Source: Pratylenchus scribneri (taxonomy: Eukaryota > Nematoda > Chromadorea > Rhabditida > Pratylenchidae). From it: a DNA stretch of 64,000 nt. The stretch is taken from positions 1,054,001 through 1,118,000 of the forward strand of contig JAQSEB010000010.1 of NCBI GenBank assembly GCA_030063045.1, given 5' to 3'. Shown here piece after piece: positions 10,008-22,284 of this stretch; the first letter of the stretch is position 1; the number at the start of each line of letters is the position of its first letter. A program made the position numbers and the translations under genes. The notes below the pieces were generated by a model. It did not search any database. It was not told the origin of the DNA and was given only the letters and a program-made list of their open reading frames with translations.

Positions 10008-13000
10008 CTAGGAAGAATGGCGGCTTTGTTGTTTATCTTTAAAAAATTGGAGAACGTTTTTGAGTTTGACGTAATCATCAGGCCTACCCCATCCAAGATG
10101 ACTTGCTGGCGATGATGGTGACGTCGTCGAGGACCCCATCATTTGCCTATTAAAATTGCCTAAATGAGCATCCAACACTTTCTGGAATGTGGAAGGGAAA
10201 AATAATTATTGTATTTTTATGATGCAGCCGATTTTAATTTTGGCATGTTCTAATGTTCTAATTAACGTACAGCATTAATCTAATAAGGCTCAAACGATTC
10301 ATTTTAGAGGGTCGATTTTATTATGTGGTTTGAATCAAAATTATGTCCAATTGAAATGTTGGGTTTTAAACTGGTTTAACATTTCTAAATTCGGCGTGTT
10401 CTAATTTTCGTGCAGCCTTAAATCTATTTGTTAGGATCGATTTTATTTATAATCATTTTCAAATCGATTTTTAATGTTTTGAACCAATATTATAGCCAAA
10501 TGATATGTGGTTTTTAAACCGGTTTAACATTTTTAAAACGGTTACCACAATTAACATTTATAAACTAACTAAATCGATAATGCTGAATCAAATGGGCCAT
10601 AATTAGCTGGGATTTGGCCATTGATTTACAAATTTTTGGTTAATGAAATCAAATTCGGCTACAACATTTATCTATTACTTGATATCGAAGTTTGCAAGCG
10701 GCCTCAATTGTTTTGGCCAAAGGGGCCGCCGATGGTTCGGCATGAAAGACATAGCACACAAAATGGTCGGCCGATTGGGCCACAATGAAGGCACAATGTC
10801 TATTAAGTGGGATTAATCAATCAATCAAACATCCATTTCTCCAGGGAATGTTTCAAAACAGATATTTCAATACTTGGGCAATTCTTTTGACCATAACTCA
10901 ACGAGGCGATTGCCCATTTGGGAAGGCGATATATCATTTGAAAGCCAAAAGTGTCCTCTACAAAATAGCTTATTTAAATTTTATAAAATCCCTGCTTTAA
11001 AAAAGTAAAGGTCTCTTTGAATGGAATAAACCCGAATTTGTTTGTTGGAGTAAAAGCCGCTTATTTTACAAATTATTTTAACATTTCAAAAACAATTAGA
11101 ATTGGCCACTTTTTAGAGGACATTTAGGGCTTTCAAATGGCATATCGCCTTCCGGAATTGATTGCTTCCTTCCACGAGATATGGCCAAAAGAATGGCCAA
11201 GGGTATTGAAACTTCCCAAAAATGTGTCAACTTCACGTCTCGGCCAATGCCAAGGAAGGAAAGGTATCGGACACGGCACGAGGCAATTTGCCTTCTGGCT
11301 CCCAATGCCTCGAAAATGACAATTTCCGATGGCGAAATGTTTACGTCGACCAGTGTCCAATGGTCGGCTCTCACTTCAGCCAATAATCGGTCCACAGCGT
11401 CGTTGAGCATTTCGATGCCGGTGGCACGAGGCACTAAAGGGGATTTAGGCTAATTAAATAGGAGCTCAAATTTTGGAGACGGAGCAATGCAACTTGTTGC
11501 AGAGCCAACTTTACGCCATTTAAAATAACTCATCCAAGGACTGAACCAATTTTGATAATTTTAGTATCAAATTATAGAGCAGACTTTTGACTATACAATA
11601 AAATTAATTTTATTTAAATTGGTTTAGAATTGATGGAATTATGGCCAAAAAATCACGAAAATGTTGCTAATCCATAAATAAGGTCATTTTAAACGATTTT
11701 TTGGGCAAAACTTCATCAATTTTGAACCAATTTAAATAAAATTAATTTCATTTGATAGCCAAAAGTCTGCTCTTCAATTTGATATCAAAATCATCAAAAT
11801 TGGTTCAGTCCTTGATGAGCTATTTCAAACGGCGCCAAGTTGGTTCTTATCCTTTTATGAGGCACAGCCTACCTTGGGTGACCCCAATAAAATGGCACCG
11901 TACAACTCGTTTTGGCTCTTGAATGGGCGAAATTGGCACGGATTGGTCTGTTTGACGTGACAAAATTAAATATTTTTAGGATTCGATGATTTTACGTGTT
12001 TTCCTACGGCCCAATGAATTTGGTCTTCTTTGTTGTTGAAGTAAATGAGCGCAGGCACGATCGAGTGCATGGGCCACGGTTTTGGCCGGTACATCATCGC
12101 ATTGGAAAACGTGACAAATTGAGCGGCCATTTGGGTCTGGCTTACGTGTTACAAAGGCAAAATCCCTTTAAATAAAAAATCGATTTGCCCACGAAATATG
12201 AGATGGAATTTGAAAAATTTGAATACCCTTGGCCATTTTTTTGGCCATATCTCAAGAAGGAAGCAACCAATTCAGGAAAGCGATATGTCATTTGAAAGCC
12301 CTAAATGTCCTCTAAAAAGTGGCCAATTCTAATTGTTTTTTGAAATGTTATTTGTAAAATAAGCAGTTTTTTCCTCTAACAAACAAATATTCGGGTTTAT
12401 TCCATTCAAAGATATGCAACTTTTTTAAAACCTAGATTTTATGAAATTTTTAAATGACAACTTTATAGAGGACACTTTGGGCTGTCCAATGATATATATC
12501 ATTCCAAAATTGGCTTTTGCCTCCTTGAGATTTAGTCCAAAAACCTAGGCAGAGGCAGATACCAAAAACCGCTTCCCCTACCATTCTTCTCATCCTCTTT
12601 TTGGCCCGTAGCTCCACTAGTCATTAGCCAATCTGGGAAAGTTTTTATGCCATTTGAAAGGTCTGTATTTTCTCTACAAAAATAGCTTTATTAAGCATTT
12701 TGAATTAGGAAATAGTTTAGAGAAAATATTGGCATTTTCCCAGGGGAAGGAAGAAGTCGGGTTGTTCCGATTTGGAGAGCTTTTATTTTTTAAATATTGA
12801 ATTTAATAAATTAATAATAGATAATTTTGTAAAGGACACTTTGAGCTTTCAAATGACATATCGACTTCCCGGATTGGCAATCGTCTCGCTAAAATATGGG
12901 TCAAAAAGCTAGGTCAGGTATTCAATCTTTGTTCCCAATAAATATCTTCTAACTAATTGTGGAAATCCGGCTTCTAGAAAATCCAGAAACTCTAGAATAG

Positions 13001-16000
13001 CCTCTTTCGACTTGGCACGATCGATTTAGTCTATGAAATTTCAATTTCAGAACAGCATTAAAGCCTAGGCAAAAGTTAGTAAACCAAAACCGGTTTAGGT
13101 TTAAACAATGGTTCAGCTTTTCAAAACCAATTCAGAGCGATTTGAAATTAAAATTTCCTAGACTAAATCGACCATGCTTAATCAAATTAACCCATTTTCG
13201 AATCTGCTAGATTTTTTTTTTGAAAAGTTAAACCGTTGCTTAAACTCAAACCAGTTTTGGTTTACTAACTTTTGCCCTAGCCTTAATAGTGGTCTGAAAT
13301 TGAAATTTGATAGACTAAATCGACATGCTGAATCGAATTAGACTATTTTCGTGTATCTAGATTTTCTAGAAGCCGAAATTTCCGAAACTAGCTATTCGGA
13401 ATTAGTAAATTTCCACATTTTATATTCACCCTTCATTCTCGCTGCCAACGGCCCAGCACCGGATCCGCTGGATTGGTTCCACCAAAAGCACTTCCCCATT
13501 GTTATTTTCGTCCACCAAACGCAATTCATTGTCGCCAATCTCCATCAAAACTTGCCTTCCTCTTTCGCCGCGGAATTTGGCCATTGCCCGATTCAATGCC
13601 GCTTGGCTGGCCTGTTCCCCTCCTTCCAATTCGGCATTTTCCAATTCACATTGGCCAAGCCAACGTACTTTGAAGCGAGCCAACTGTGAATGGAAAGGGC
13701 GAAAGGAGTTAATTTATTGGCATTTTTTCTATTATTCCGGCACTTATGGATTATATCTTTCTTGAATGTATTTCACTCACTGTTTTCCTTAAAATTAGTC
13801 ATTGGATTTTGTCCAAAGTTTATCTAGATCCCCCATGATTATCAAAAGACTTTAGATTAGAGTTGCCTAAAGGCATCCTTTTTAATGATATTTTGGCATA
13901 AGTATATTCTAGCTTGTAAAACTGGGTACTGGGCCAACTTGATTAGGTACAAAATAACTCAACAAGGACGGAAGCAATTTTGATAATTTTAATATCAAAT
14001 TAAAGTGCAGACTTGTGGCTATCAAATAAAATTAATTTTTATTTAAATTGGTTCAGTAATAGATGAAGTTGTGCCCCAAAAAACCATTTAAATTGACCTT
14101 TACTAACAATGTTTTCTCTAAATTAGCATCGGAGTTGTAGGCCTGGCCCAGAATTACCCTAGGATTCTTCTTGGGATCATCGAAAGACCTTACTAATAAG
14201 CAATGACGTAAGCCATAAACCACCTTTATACCTTTGGCACTCAGCAGGTGTTCAAAATATGCCAAAAGTACCCATATATCCTCTCCCTCACTTGTTTTCC
14301 GTCCACTCCTTCCTCCAGCATTTCATCCTCGGCCAATTCAATTCGTCTTTTTGTGGTCGTTTGCCGGAAGGCATGTTCCTCAATGACCGGAGGCGGTGTT
14401 TCCGGTGGAGGAGGAATGATGGCAGGCGGTGGCGCAGGTTCTGTTGGCTGAATTTACACCAAAATGAATTAAATTTTAATGCAAAATAACAAACCGGCGG
14501 TTGGGGCCTTCGACTTATGGGCGGTGGTTCCACCTTCCTGGGTCCACTGTCCACGTGCCAATAATGCGAAAAGCTGGTCGGATCTTAAATTGAAATATGT
14601 AAAACCTTGGATTTTTCAATTTCGTTCATATCTCGAGATGGAAGCAATCAAGAAAGGCGATATGCCATTTGAAAGCTCTAAATGTCCTCTAAAAAGTGGT
14701 TTTTGTCTAATTATTTTTGAAATTTTAAAACAATTTGCAAAATAAGCTGATTTTCTCCAACAAACAAATTCGGGTTTATTCCATTCAAAGACATGTAACT
14801 TTTTTAAATTATGATTTCATAAAATTTAAAAAGGCCACTTTATAAAGGGAACTTTGGGCTTTCCATCGGCATATCGCCTCCCCAAATTGGCTATTGCCTT
14901 ATGGAAAACTATGGGCAAAAAGAAGATTGGAAGAATGCTAGGGTATATGTTGGTATCATTCTATGGTATTGGTATTTGGCCCGTAACTCAGCGAGGCGAT
15001 TGCCAATTCGGGAAGTCGATATACATTCGAAAGCCCAAATTGTCCTCTATAAAATAGCTTAATTTAAATTTTATAAGATCCAGGATTTAAAGAAGTTACA
15101 TGTGTTTGAGTGGAATAAACCCTGATTTGTTTATTTGGAGGAAAATCCGCTTATTTTACAAATTATTTTAACATTTCAAAAACAAATTGGAAAATCCACT
15201 TTTTAGAGGACATTTATGGCTTTCAAATGGCATATCGCCTTCCTGAATTGGTCACTTCCCTCTCAAGATATGGCCATAAGAATCACCTTCAGCGGCAATT
15301 TTCACTGGTTGGGCATATTCGCCCTCCTCGTCCCTTTCTCTCTCCACAAAATGCACTCCACTGTCCGGGGACAAAAATGGTTGACGCCGTGGGGGTGGCG
15401 GTGGACCTTCTTCTTCCTCATATTCTTCATAAATTTCTTCTTCCTTTCGTTCCTCCTCTTCCTCCTCCAAAACATAATCCACCGGAGGCGGTGGCCTTGG
15501 CGCCTCCTTTTCCGCCTTCCGCAACTTGTCCAATTGCCAATAGAAGGAATAGGGGTCGCGGTGTTCCGTAATCTAGGCGATGGAAAAATTAATGAATCCT
15601 TTATTCCAAAAATTCCGAATGAATTCACCCAAAATTCCTTATAATCAAAAATCTAATCTATTCTATTTCGCCTCATTTTTCCCTACGCTCAAAAACTGAA
15701 GTGTTGGTCTAATTTACTTTAAAATTTTTTTTTATTTTTCTCAGTCAGTTGGAATTTTGGTGGTTGAGGCTTGACGCATGACACATCTCCTAATGTCCCC
15801 CCCCCCCCCCCCCAAATTTTATTACCATAATTGGGGACAAATTGGATTCCGTGGCTCATTATAGGCATTTTAGTAGGCATCAACATTGCCCCCCTAGCCA
15901 TCATAGGATCCATTTTTTTTTGATTTTCAAAATGTGACCAAAAAAAGTGGTGTTTTATATTTTGCTAGGCTAAAATTCGATAATGTTCAAAACACTTGCC

Positions 16001-18173
16001 ATATTTGCCAATAGATTTTTTTTATCATAATTTAGTAAACTAATTTGATGCCTAGAGTGCTGTGGTCTCACTATACTTTAATTCAATTCTCGTAATGCCA
16101 TTTTATTGGGCTTCTCAACAGTGCCCCCCTAGCCATTGGATCCATTTCTGATTATTTTAGACAAAATATAGCAGCCAAAAATTTTTTGCTTTTCTGATCC
16201 GGAACATTTTCCAAAAGATTTGCTCTATCATATTGGTAAATTGATTTGATGCCTAATAAAAATGGTCAATTCTTGTTCACAATTCACATCCTCAAAATAT
16301 GGCGTCCTAAAATTTCCTATTATCTCATTGTTCAAAAATCAATTAATAAATAAAATATTATATACCACGGTGGTGTCCCCAATCTGCTTGACCCTCCGCA
16401 ACCGATCTGGTGGGCCTCGGTCCTGTTGTCGGGCGGCCGCATCCTCAATGGCTGCCTTGGCCCTTCGAAAATCCCCGGGGCTATAATCCACTTGGCCACC
16501 TGATGAAGCGGATGTGGCCATTCCGTTGGCACCAAAATGTGCAGAGGAATGCTCGTTTGGATGATTTCTTCGATTCTGCGTTGATGGAATTCGCTAAAAA
16601 TGAATGGGAAGAAAATAAAGAAAATGAGTTGGAAAGGTTCAAAGGAGGAGGAAAAGCAAATAAACAAGCAAAAAAAACCGAATGAATGAATGTGAAAAAG
16701 AAGATGATGAAAATGAAAACCCAGTCAAGGGAAAGGCTGAAGAAAGGCAAAAGTGAGGGCAAGGGCACGGGTCGAGGTGGCCCTCAAAATTGTTGGCCCT
16801 GGGGGGGGGGGCTTTCCCCCAAACAATGCCTCGGGCACCCTCGCCTCATTTTCTCTTCATTGACTGCTCTTCTCTCTAATCTCTATCTATTTGGCATTTT
16901 AGGCCTGGCCTTATATAGAGCCAGCGGTCTTTATTGGTTTTTTTTTGCAAAAAGCATAGCTGCTGGCATTACTATGCCCATTTTGGCACACCATGGAGAA
17001 ATGTGGATGGATGGAATTAGTTGGGGTTGGGGCGGGCATTTTGGGTAAGGAAAGGGAATGTGAATTAATTTTGGCATTTTCCCCAGAGGCAGATGTTTTT
17101 CCCTTTGGCATTTTCCCTTAGAAAGATGTTTTTTCCTACCCACTTCGCTCATGTGAATTTGTGCCACATCCTCGGCCAATAATTCGGTGCCTCCTTTCGC
17201 CACTGCCCGTGGAATATGCCGTCGTCCTGCTCCAGCTTCTCGGTCGTCGTTCTGCATGGAAGGAGGGGAAGATTAGGGTTCATTTTCCATTTATGTCTTG
17301 TTTTGCCCCCTTTCTGGAAAATGTGTTTTGCCTACTTTTTTGTGTTTTTGCCCCTTTTTTTAAATGTGTTTTTGCCTCATTTCTTTAAAATGTGTTTTTG
17401 CCTTTTTTTTTTAAATGTGTTTTTGCCTCATTTCTTTAAAATGTGTTTTTGCTTTTTTTTTAAATGTGTTTTTGCCTCATTTCTTTAAAATGTGTTTTTG
17501 CCTTTTTTTTAAAATGTGTTTTTGCCTCATTTCTTTAAAATGTGTTTTTGCTTCATTTCTTTAAAATGTGTTTTGCCCCATTTCTCTAAAATGTGTTTTG
17601 CTCCATTTTTCTAAAATGTGTTTTTGCCCCATCTTTAAAATGTGTTTTTGCCCCATTTCTTTAAAATGTGTTTTTGCCTCTTTCCGGAAAATGTATTTTT
17701 GTATTCTTTCCGGAAATGTGTTTTTTGCCTTCTTTCTGGAAAATGTATTTTTCCTTTCTTTCCGGAAAATGTGTTTTTGCCTAATTTATGGAATATTTGT
17801 CAGTATTTCTTTGACCTTTATAGCCATAATTCTGTGAATACAATCAATTTTAAGGCTAATTTACAGCCATGTTCGCCAAATTTCTTTCTTGAACCAAAAT
17901 GATCCCAAAACATTCCCCAATTTTAAATGACTGACTGACCAAAAAATGGATACTGGCCGAGTCGGAAGTGCGCGATTCGGGTCGATGTTGTTGGTGAAAT
18001 GTTGCATATTCTTCCTCCTGCTGGTCCCGTTCCCTTTCCACCGTTCTCCAGCCTCCATTTTGCCCCCTCTCCCCATCTTCTTCCAGCTGATTTGCATTTG
18101 AAGGACCATTTCCCTCCCTTCCTCGAGCAGTTTGCTGCCTTCGAATGATGCCACTTTGGCCACCGCCGTTCAT
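10008..18173 (-). CDS. feh-1: FE65/FEH-1: APP-binding adaptor with two PTB domains (12 exons)
   Basis: FE65 proteins bind the cytoplasmic NPTY tail of APP-family receptors through PTB2 and other partners through PTB1. Exons: 18173-17940, 17251-17144, 16593-16366, 15572-15287, 14583-14495, 14447-14292, 13683-13430, 12165-11996, 11947-11873, 11433-11237 (or 11235), 10799-10679, 10181-10008; about 697 aa. Seen: a charged N-terminus, an acidic block in exon 4 (EEEEEERKEEE...), two WW-like half motifs (DPYSFYWQLDK and DPTSFSHYWHV), a proline-rich linker, PTB1 (ARFKVRWLGQCE ... GDFAFVTRKPD ... CHVFQCDDVPAKT), and PTB2 (VVRCHFIGVTQ ... SCRVRYLSFLGIGRD / HCAFIVAQ ... CYVFHAEPSAAPLAKTIEAA, CKLRYQKVLDAHL). 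These follow human APBB1 almost segment by segment. The exon 10/11 junction does not close in frame with a GT donor. The introns are loaded with MITE-like repeats. Confidence 0.92.
10860..11213. repeat. Fold-back element, family A, in FEH-1 intron 10
   Basis: Left arm ATAACTCAACGAGGCGATTG ... CATTTGAAAGCC ... GTGTCCTCTACAAA is inverted on the right as TTTTTAGAGGACATTTAGGG ... CAAATGGCATATCGCC ... CACGAGATATGGCC. The centre carries GGAATAAACCCGAATTTGTT. The outermost part (TTTCAATAC / GTATTGAAA) is also inverted. It occupies nearly all of the intron 10800-11236. Confidence 0.88.
11498..11850. repeat. Terminal-inverted-repeat element, family B, in FEH-1 intron 9
   Basis: About 350 bp. Left end CAACTTTACGCCATTTAAAA, right end inverted as ...AAACGGCGCCAAGTTGG. 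The arms continue inwards (GACTGAACCAATTTTGATAA / ATCAAAATTGGTTCAGTC, then GCAGACTTTTGACTAT / ATAGCCAAAAGTCTGC), so almost the whole element is palindromic. Confidence 0.88.
12214..12935. repeat. Two adjacent fold-back elements, family A, in FEH-1 intron 7
   Basis: First copy about 12214-12558 (TTTGGCCATATCTCAAGAAG ... CTTGAGATTTAGTCCAAAAA). A second, more diverged copy is at about 12590-12930 (GGCCCGTAGCTCCACTAG ... CGCTAAAATATGGGTCAAAA). Both keep the GCCATTTGAAAG/CTTTCAAATGACATATCG arms. Confidence 0.8.
12966..13390. repeat. Inverted-repeat element, family C (AAACCGGTTT-rich core), FEH-1 intron 7
   Basis: Left arm GGCTTCTAGAAAATCCAGAA ... CGATCGATTTAGTCTATGAA; right arm inverted as ACTAAATCGACATGCTGAAT ... 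TAGATTTTCTAGAAGCC. The core holds AAACCGGTTTAGGTTTAAAC-type words. A second good copy is at 20083-20572. Confidence 0.8.
13932..14107. repeat. Half copy of family B element, FEH-1 intron 6
   Basis: Starts GGCCAACTTGATTAGG, then runs through ATAACTCAACAAGGACGGAA to the AACCATTTAAATTGACC centre and stops. The right arm is missing. Confidence 0.7.
14607..15285. repeat. Two back-to-back fold-back elements, family A, FEH-1 intron 4
   Basis: Copies at about 14607-14925 and 14945-15285. The last arm (GAATTGGTCACTTCCCTCTC AAGATATGGCC) ends only six bases from the splice donor of FEH-1 exon 4 at 15287/15286. Confidence 0.8.
15797..15813. repeat. Poly-C/poly-G homopolymer in FEH-1 intron 3
   Basis: Seventeen consecutive C on the plus strand, hence G17 in the sense strand of FEH-1. 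A run of G (about 16801-16810) lies in intron 2. Both are candidates for assembly length error. Confidence 0.9.
17325..17790. repeat. Minisatellite of AAATGTGTTTTTGCC units, FEH-1 intron 1
   Basis: About 17 units of roughly 26 bp (AAAATGTGTTTTTGCCTCAT + TTCTTT), with later units changing to TTTCCGGAAAATG. Read on the other strand the unit is GGCAAAAACACATTTT..., the same core as the arrays at 22285 and 45175. Confidence 0.93.
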
Positions 18174-18989
18174 TTTTTACGTTTATTAGCCGCCCCAGCC
18201 GTGATACCAAAAGATGAAGAAGAAAATATGGAGGGAAATGGGGGAATGGATGGATTGGATAGGCCAAATCGACGTGAATCTTTGCTTTCCTTTCGCCCTC
18301 CTTGGCCGCCGCGGGGATACGAAGAGCCCATGGGCTGTGTAGAAGGGATGCATGGAGGGTGAAAAGGATGGATTGTTTGCATTGTGGCCCCAAGATTGTG
18401 ATGACTTGACTTTGACTTGGCCATGAAGGTGAAGGAGAGGAAAGAGGGAGGAGGGACTTTGACTTGGCCGAAGGGAAAATTGAAGGGTTGGGTGGAAGGT
18501 GAATGTTTGTGCATGCACATGCATGAATCTGTGTTAGGCCTGACTCAATCGGATGGCTGATGCGATGGAATGGATTGTTTGGGAGGTCGGTGGTGCGCGG
18601 GCTCCTCGAGATTTGATGCGAGATGATCGAATCGATCAGCAGGAAAGGGTCGTGGTGAGGAGACCAATTCCGGCGGGGCATTGTGCATGAAGGTGAAGAG
18701 GAAATTGATCAGAAAAAGGTGGGACAAAAAAGAGGAACAAGGATACATAAATAATAATTAGTATGCATGTCGAGAAGATGAGAAAATAAATCAGGGGCTT
18801 ATTAGGAGGCAACTTTTATTTGTTTGGCGGATTTAGGGATTTGGCAAACAAGGAAAATGGAAGGAAAAGGAGAGATTGGCTGGATTACAAATAAAGATGG
18901 GAAAATAGGGTGGATTAACTGGAAGAATGAAAGCAAATGTTTGAATTGAAACTATTTTTGATTGTGACAATAAGTGGAAAACAGAACAA

Positions 18990-19480
18990 TGCCGTTATTT
19001 TGGCCTTATCTCTCGAAGGGAGAAAGCCAATTCATGAAGGCAATATGTCATTTGAAAGCCCTAAATATCCTCTAAAAAGCGGCCTTTCTAATTGTTTTTT
19101 TGAAATGTTAAAATAATTTGTAAAATAAGCAGTTTTTCCTCCAACAAACATATTCGAGTTTATCCCACTCAAAAACATGTAACTTTTTTTTATAGAAAAG
19201 GTAATTTTGTAGAGGACAGATTAGGCTTTCAAATGATATATTGCCTTTCTAGAATGGCTATTATCTTTATTGAGCTAATAATGGTAAAAAATCAAGGGCG
19301 TTATTTGTCCTTTACCCGAATAAAAAAACATATTTTAGGCCTAAATCTGAAATTTTATAAAATTTAAATTAAGCCACTTTTTTAGAGGACACTTTAGGCT
19401 TTCTAACGGTTTATCGCCTTCCTGAATTGGTCATTGCCTTATTAAGATATGGGCCAAAAGCCAAGGGGATGTCAGGCAGG
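18990..19480. repeat. Fold-back element, family A
   Basis: Starts TTTTGGCCTTATCTCTCGAA, with GTCATTTGAAAGCCCTAAAT; ends with CTTTCTAACGGTTTATCGCC ... TTAAGATATGGGCCAAAA. It contains an extra internal arm at about 19200-19300. Confidence 0.75.
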
Positions 19481-20082
19481 TACTCTCACTCAAACCGAAG
19501 AAATGAAAACAATGACACAAATTGAAAATGTTTCAATTTAGCTCATCACAAAAATACAATATTTTGGCATTTACACATTTTGGCATTTCCCCAAAATGAA
19601 TTAAATGACCAATCAAAAAATTGTTGATCTAACCAAAAAAGTAATCCCCAATTCTTTCTTCCAAATTCATACATTTTTCGCCCCAAAAACAATGGAAATG
19701 ACCGCTCATTTTTTTGTCAGCCGATATTTGATTTGATCATTCCCCCTCCCCAATATTTAGTCAATCTGTGAATCATCGGCCTCCTTTTCTCGCCCTTTCC
19801 TCTATCCAAAAATAAAAATGTGAATCCAATCGTCGTCAGCGCACAGAATTTCTTTTCCCAAAAATGGATGGATGGATTGGTGAGCAAATCTTCCGATCAG
19901 CCAGTCGCCCTTTTCTTCCCTTTACATTTGGTGCTGTTTTTGCAGCTCCCAAAACCGCCAAGTCCAAAGTAGCAGATTTGTCCGCAAATAAATAATCCAC
20001 AATCCCCTCTGCCCCTCATAAATCCCCCATACAATTCCCAAAAAGGGAATATATTTAAATGATGCTCGAGAGGGATTGATGG

Positions 20083-20572
20083 ATGTGTTACAGATAATTT
20101 TTGGAAATCTCGACTTCCCGGCAATCCAGAGACTTGAGAATAGTGTCAATCGACTAGCCATGGTTGATTTAGCCTATGAAATTTCAATTTCGAACGGATT
20201 TGAGCTTGTTATAAAAAAAGTTGAACCGTTGTTTAAACCCAAATTAGTTTTGGTATATTAAAATTTAACCCATTATTTAAACTCAAACGGTTTGGTTTAT
20301 TCAAATTTAACCCATTATTTAAACTCAAACGGTTTAGGTTTATTAAAAGCTGAACCCATTGTTAAACCCAAACCGGTTTTTGTTTTGAACCCAAACCACC
20401 CAAAATGGTTTTGGTTTAAAACCCCAAACCGATTTTGGTTTACTAACTTTGCCTAAGCCTTTATTCGGGTCTGAAATTGAAATTTCATAGACTAAATCGA
20501 CCATGCCGAGTCAAAAGAGCCTATTCTCGGGTCTATGGATTTCCTAAAAGTCGAGATCGAGATTTATTAACC
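20083..20572. repeat. Inverted-repeat element, family C
   Basis: Left arm GAGACTTGAGAATAGTGTCA ... TTGATTTAGCCTATGAAATT; right arm inverted as AATTTCATAGACTAAATCGA ... GAGCCTATTCTCGGGTC. The core is a run of AAACCCAAACCGGTTT-like words. It sits exactly between the two copies of the direct duplication at 19859-20060 and 20631-20830. Confidence 0.8.
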
Positions 20573-22284
20573 GAGCATCTAGCTAATTCAGAGGAGTTAG
20601 CTAATTTCTAATATTATCTATTATCTGTAAAGATGGATTGGTGAGCAAATCTTCCAATCAGCAGCCAGTCGCCCTTTTCATCTCCTTTTCCATTTGCTGT
20701 TTTTGCAGCTCCCAAAAAGCCCCCAAGCCCATAGCCCAAAGTAGCAGATTTGTCCGCAAATATATAATCCCCTCCCCACTGCTCTCCATAAATCCCATCC
20801 AATTCTCCTTATTTATTCCAAAAAATACCAAAAAAGGGAATAAATGGCGTGTGTTTGCCCCCATCGCTAATCCTCTTTTTTGCCCATAAATCCTTTCTAT
20901 TCCCGGCTGCCCCATCCCCTTTCTTTCCCTTTCCAATTATTCCCATCCCACATTCCCCCAAGTCCAATCCCAGTTTCATTCCCACACGTCAATTCCCCTT
21001 TGGCGTTTGGCCCCTTCTCAATATTTAAATCGAAAAAAGAATGATGGAATGGCCACATAGAATCATTTTTGCATTTTAACCAAAACATGTTTTGTGTATC
21101 GAAAAATCGGAGGCATTTTTTGATTGAGGCTTTGCCAAAATCTGGGGTCAATTCTAAATTAAATCCTGCCTAATAAGTATGAGGTTCTATCCTTAACCTA
21201 AGTAAACCATGTAAAATTTTAGAGATTGCCTCAAAAAATTAGTGTAAATTTAGGTGATTTTATGAATGTTAATATATTTCTAAAAATCCTTTAATTCAAT
21301 CCGTCTACCGTCGTCTCTCCATTCCCATTTCCCACACATTATTCCCTAAATTCAATGTTTTCTAAAAATTATGATTAATTCCCCATGGGCGGTTAATGAA
21401 ATCACGGGTAACGGTAGTGTGATTAATGGGGGTGCGCATAATAACGGGACGGGTAATTAGCCCAAAATCCTGAGAATATCCGTCCCGTCTACTCGTCGGG
21501 CCCACGCAGCAGAATTAACCCTACTAAAAATAAAAATCCTCAAATTTTAATCCCTCACATCCATTCCCAGTTAAACACACGTCAATTCAATCTTCCCAAT
21601 CCCCCGTTGGCCACATCAAAAAATGAATGATGAGATGGTCATATTATTAAAATCATTTTGTGCATGTTTGTGTTTTTTAGACTCAAAAATCCACATATAT
21701 GAAATCATTTTGTGTGAATCAATTTATGTTTAAATGCCTCTAAATTCAAATAAAAATAGGACATTTTTAAAGCTATAAAATGATGTTAATCCTATCCTGT
21801 CTGATAAACCACAACTCCTAGCTGTATATAAGCCTTAAAACTTTATCGTTGTTATGGCCAAATTACATATAAGACTCCTCTCAAAAAATGATTCTATCCG
21901 AATCTTCTTTCAAAAATGTTTTCATTTTTCCTTCTCTATATATGTTGATTTTACCCTCAAAAATTGCCGTAATAAGAAAATTGTGTTGATTTTTCCCACA
22001 GGCCCAATTTTTTGACTTGGAAACTGTTCATTAAATTCAATGTTTTTAAGAGTTCATTTCTCAAAAAATAATTTTTAAATAGGTATTAATAAAAGATTCT
22101 CCATAGGCCATTTATCATCCTCCTCTGGTGCTCCTTTCTTTATTCGCCCGATTCACTTTTGTTTGGGTTTTGGGTTTTCGGTTCTTCGATGCTTCCTTCC
22201 AATTCCATTCCAATTAATCAAATGTTGAGGGTGGATTTGTCACAACAATTGCCCCCACATACTGTTTAAAATTGACTATTGAAA

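Noticed and set aside
17216..17902. Phe/Cys-rich open frames
   Set aside because: They are readings of the AAATGTGTTTTTGCC minisatellite within FEH-1 intron 1.
17923..18681. 252-codon open frame covering the FEH-1 start
   Set aside because: It is another frame of the FEH-1 first exon and its upstream DNA, with no conserved sequence. The in-phase ATG at 18173 fits the reconstructed protein.
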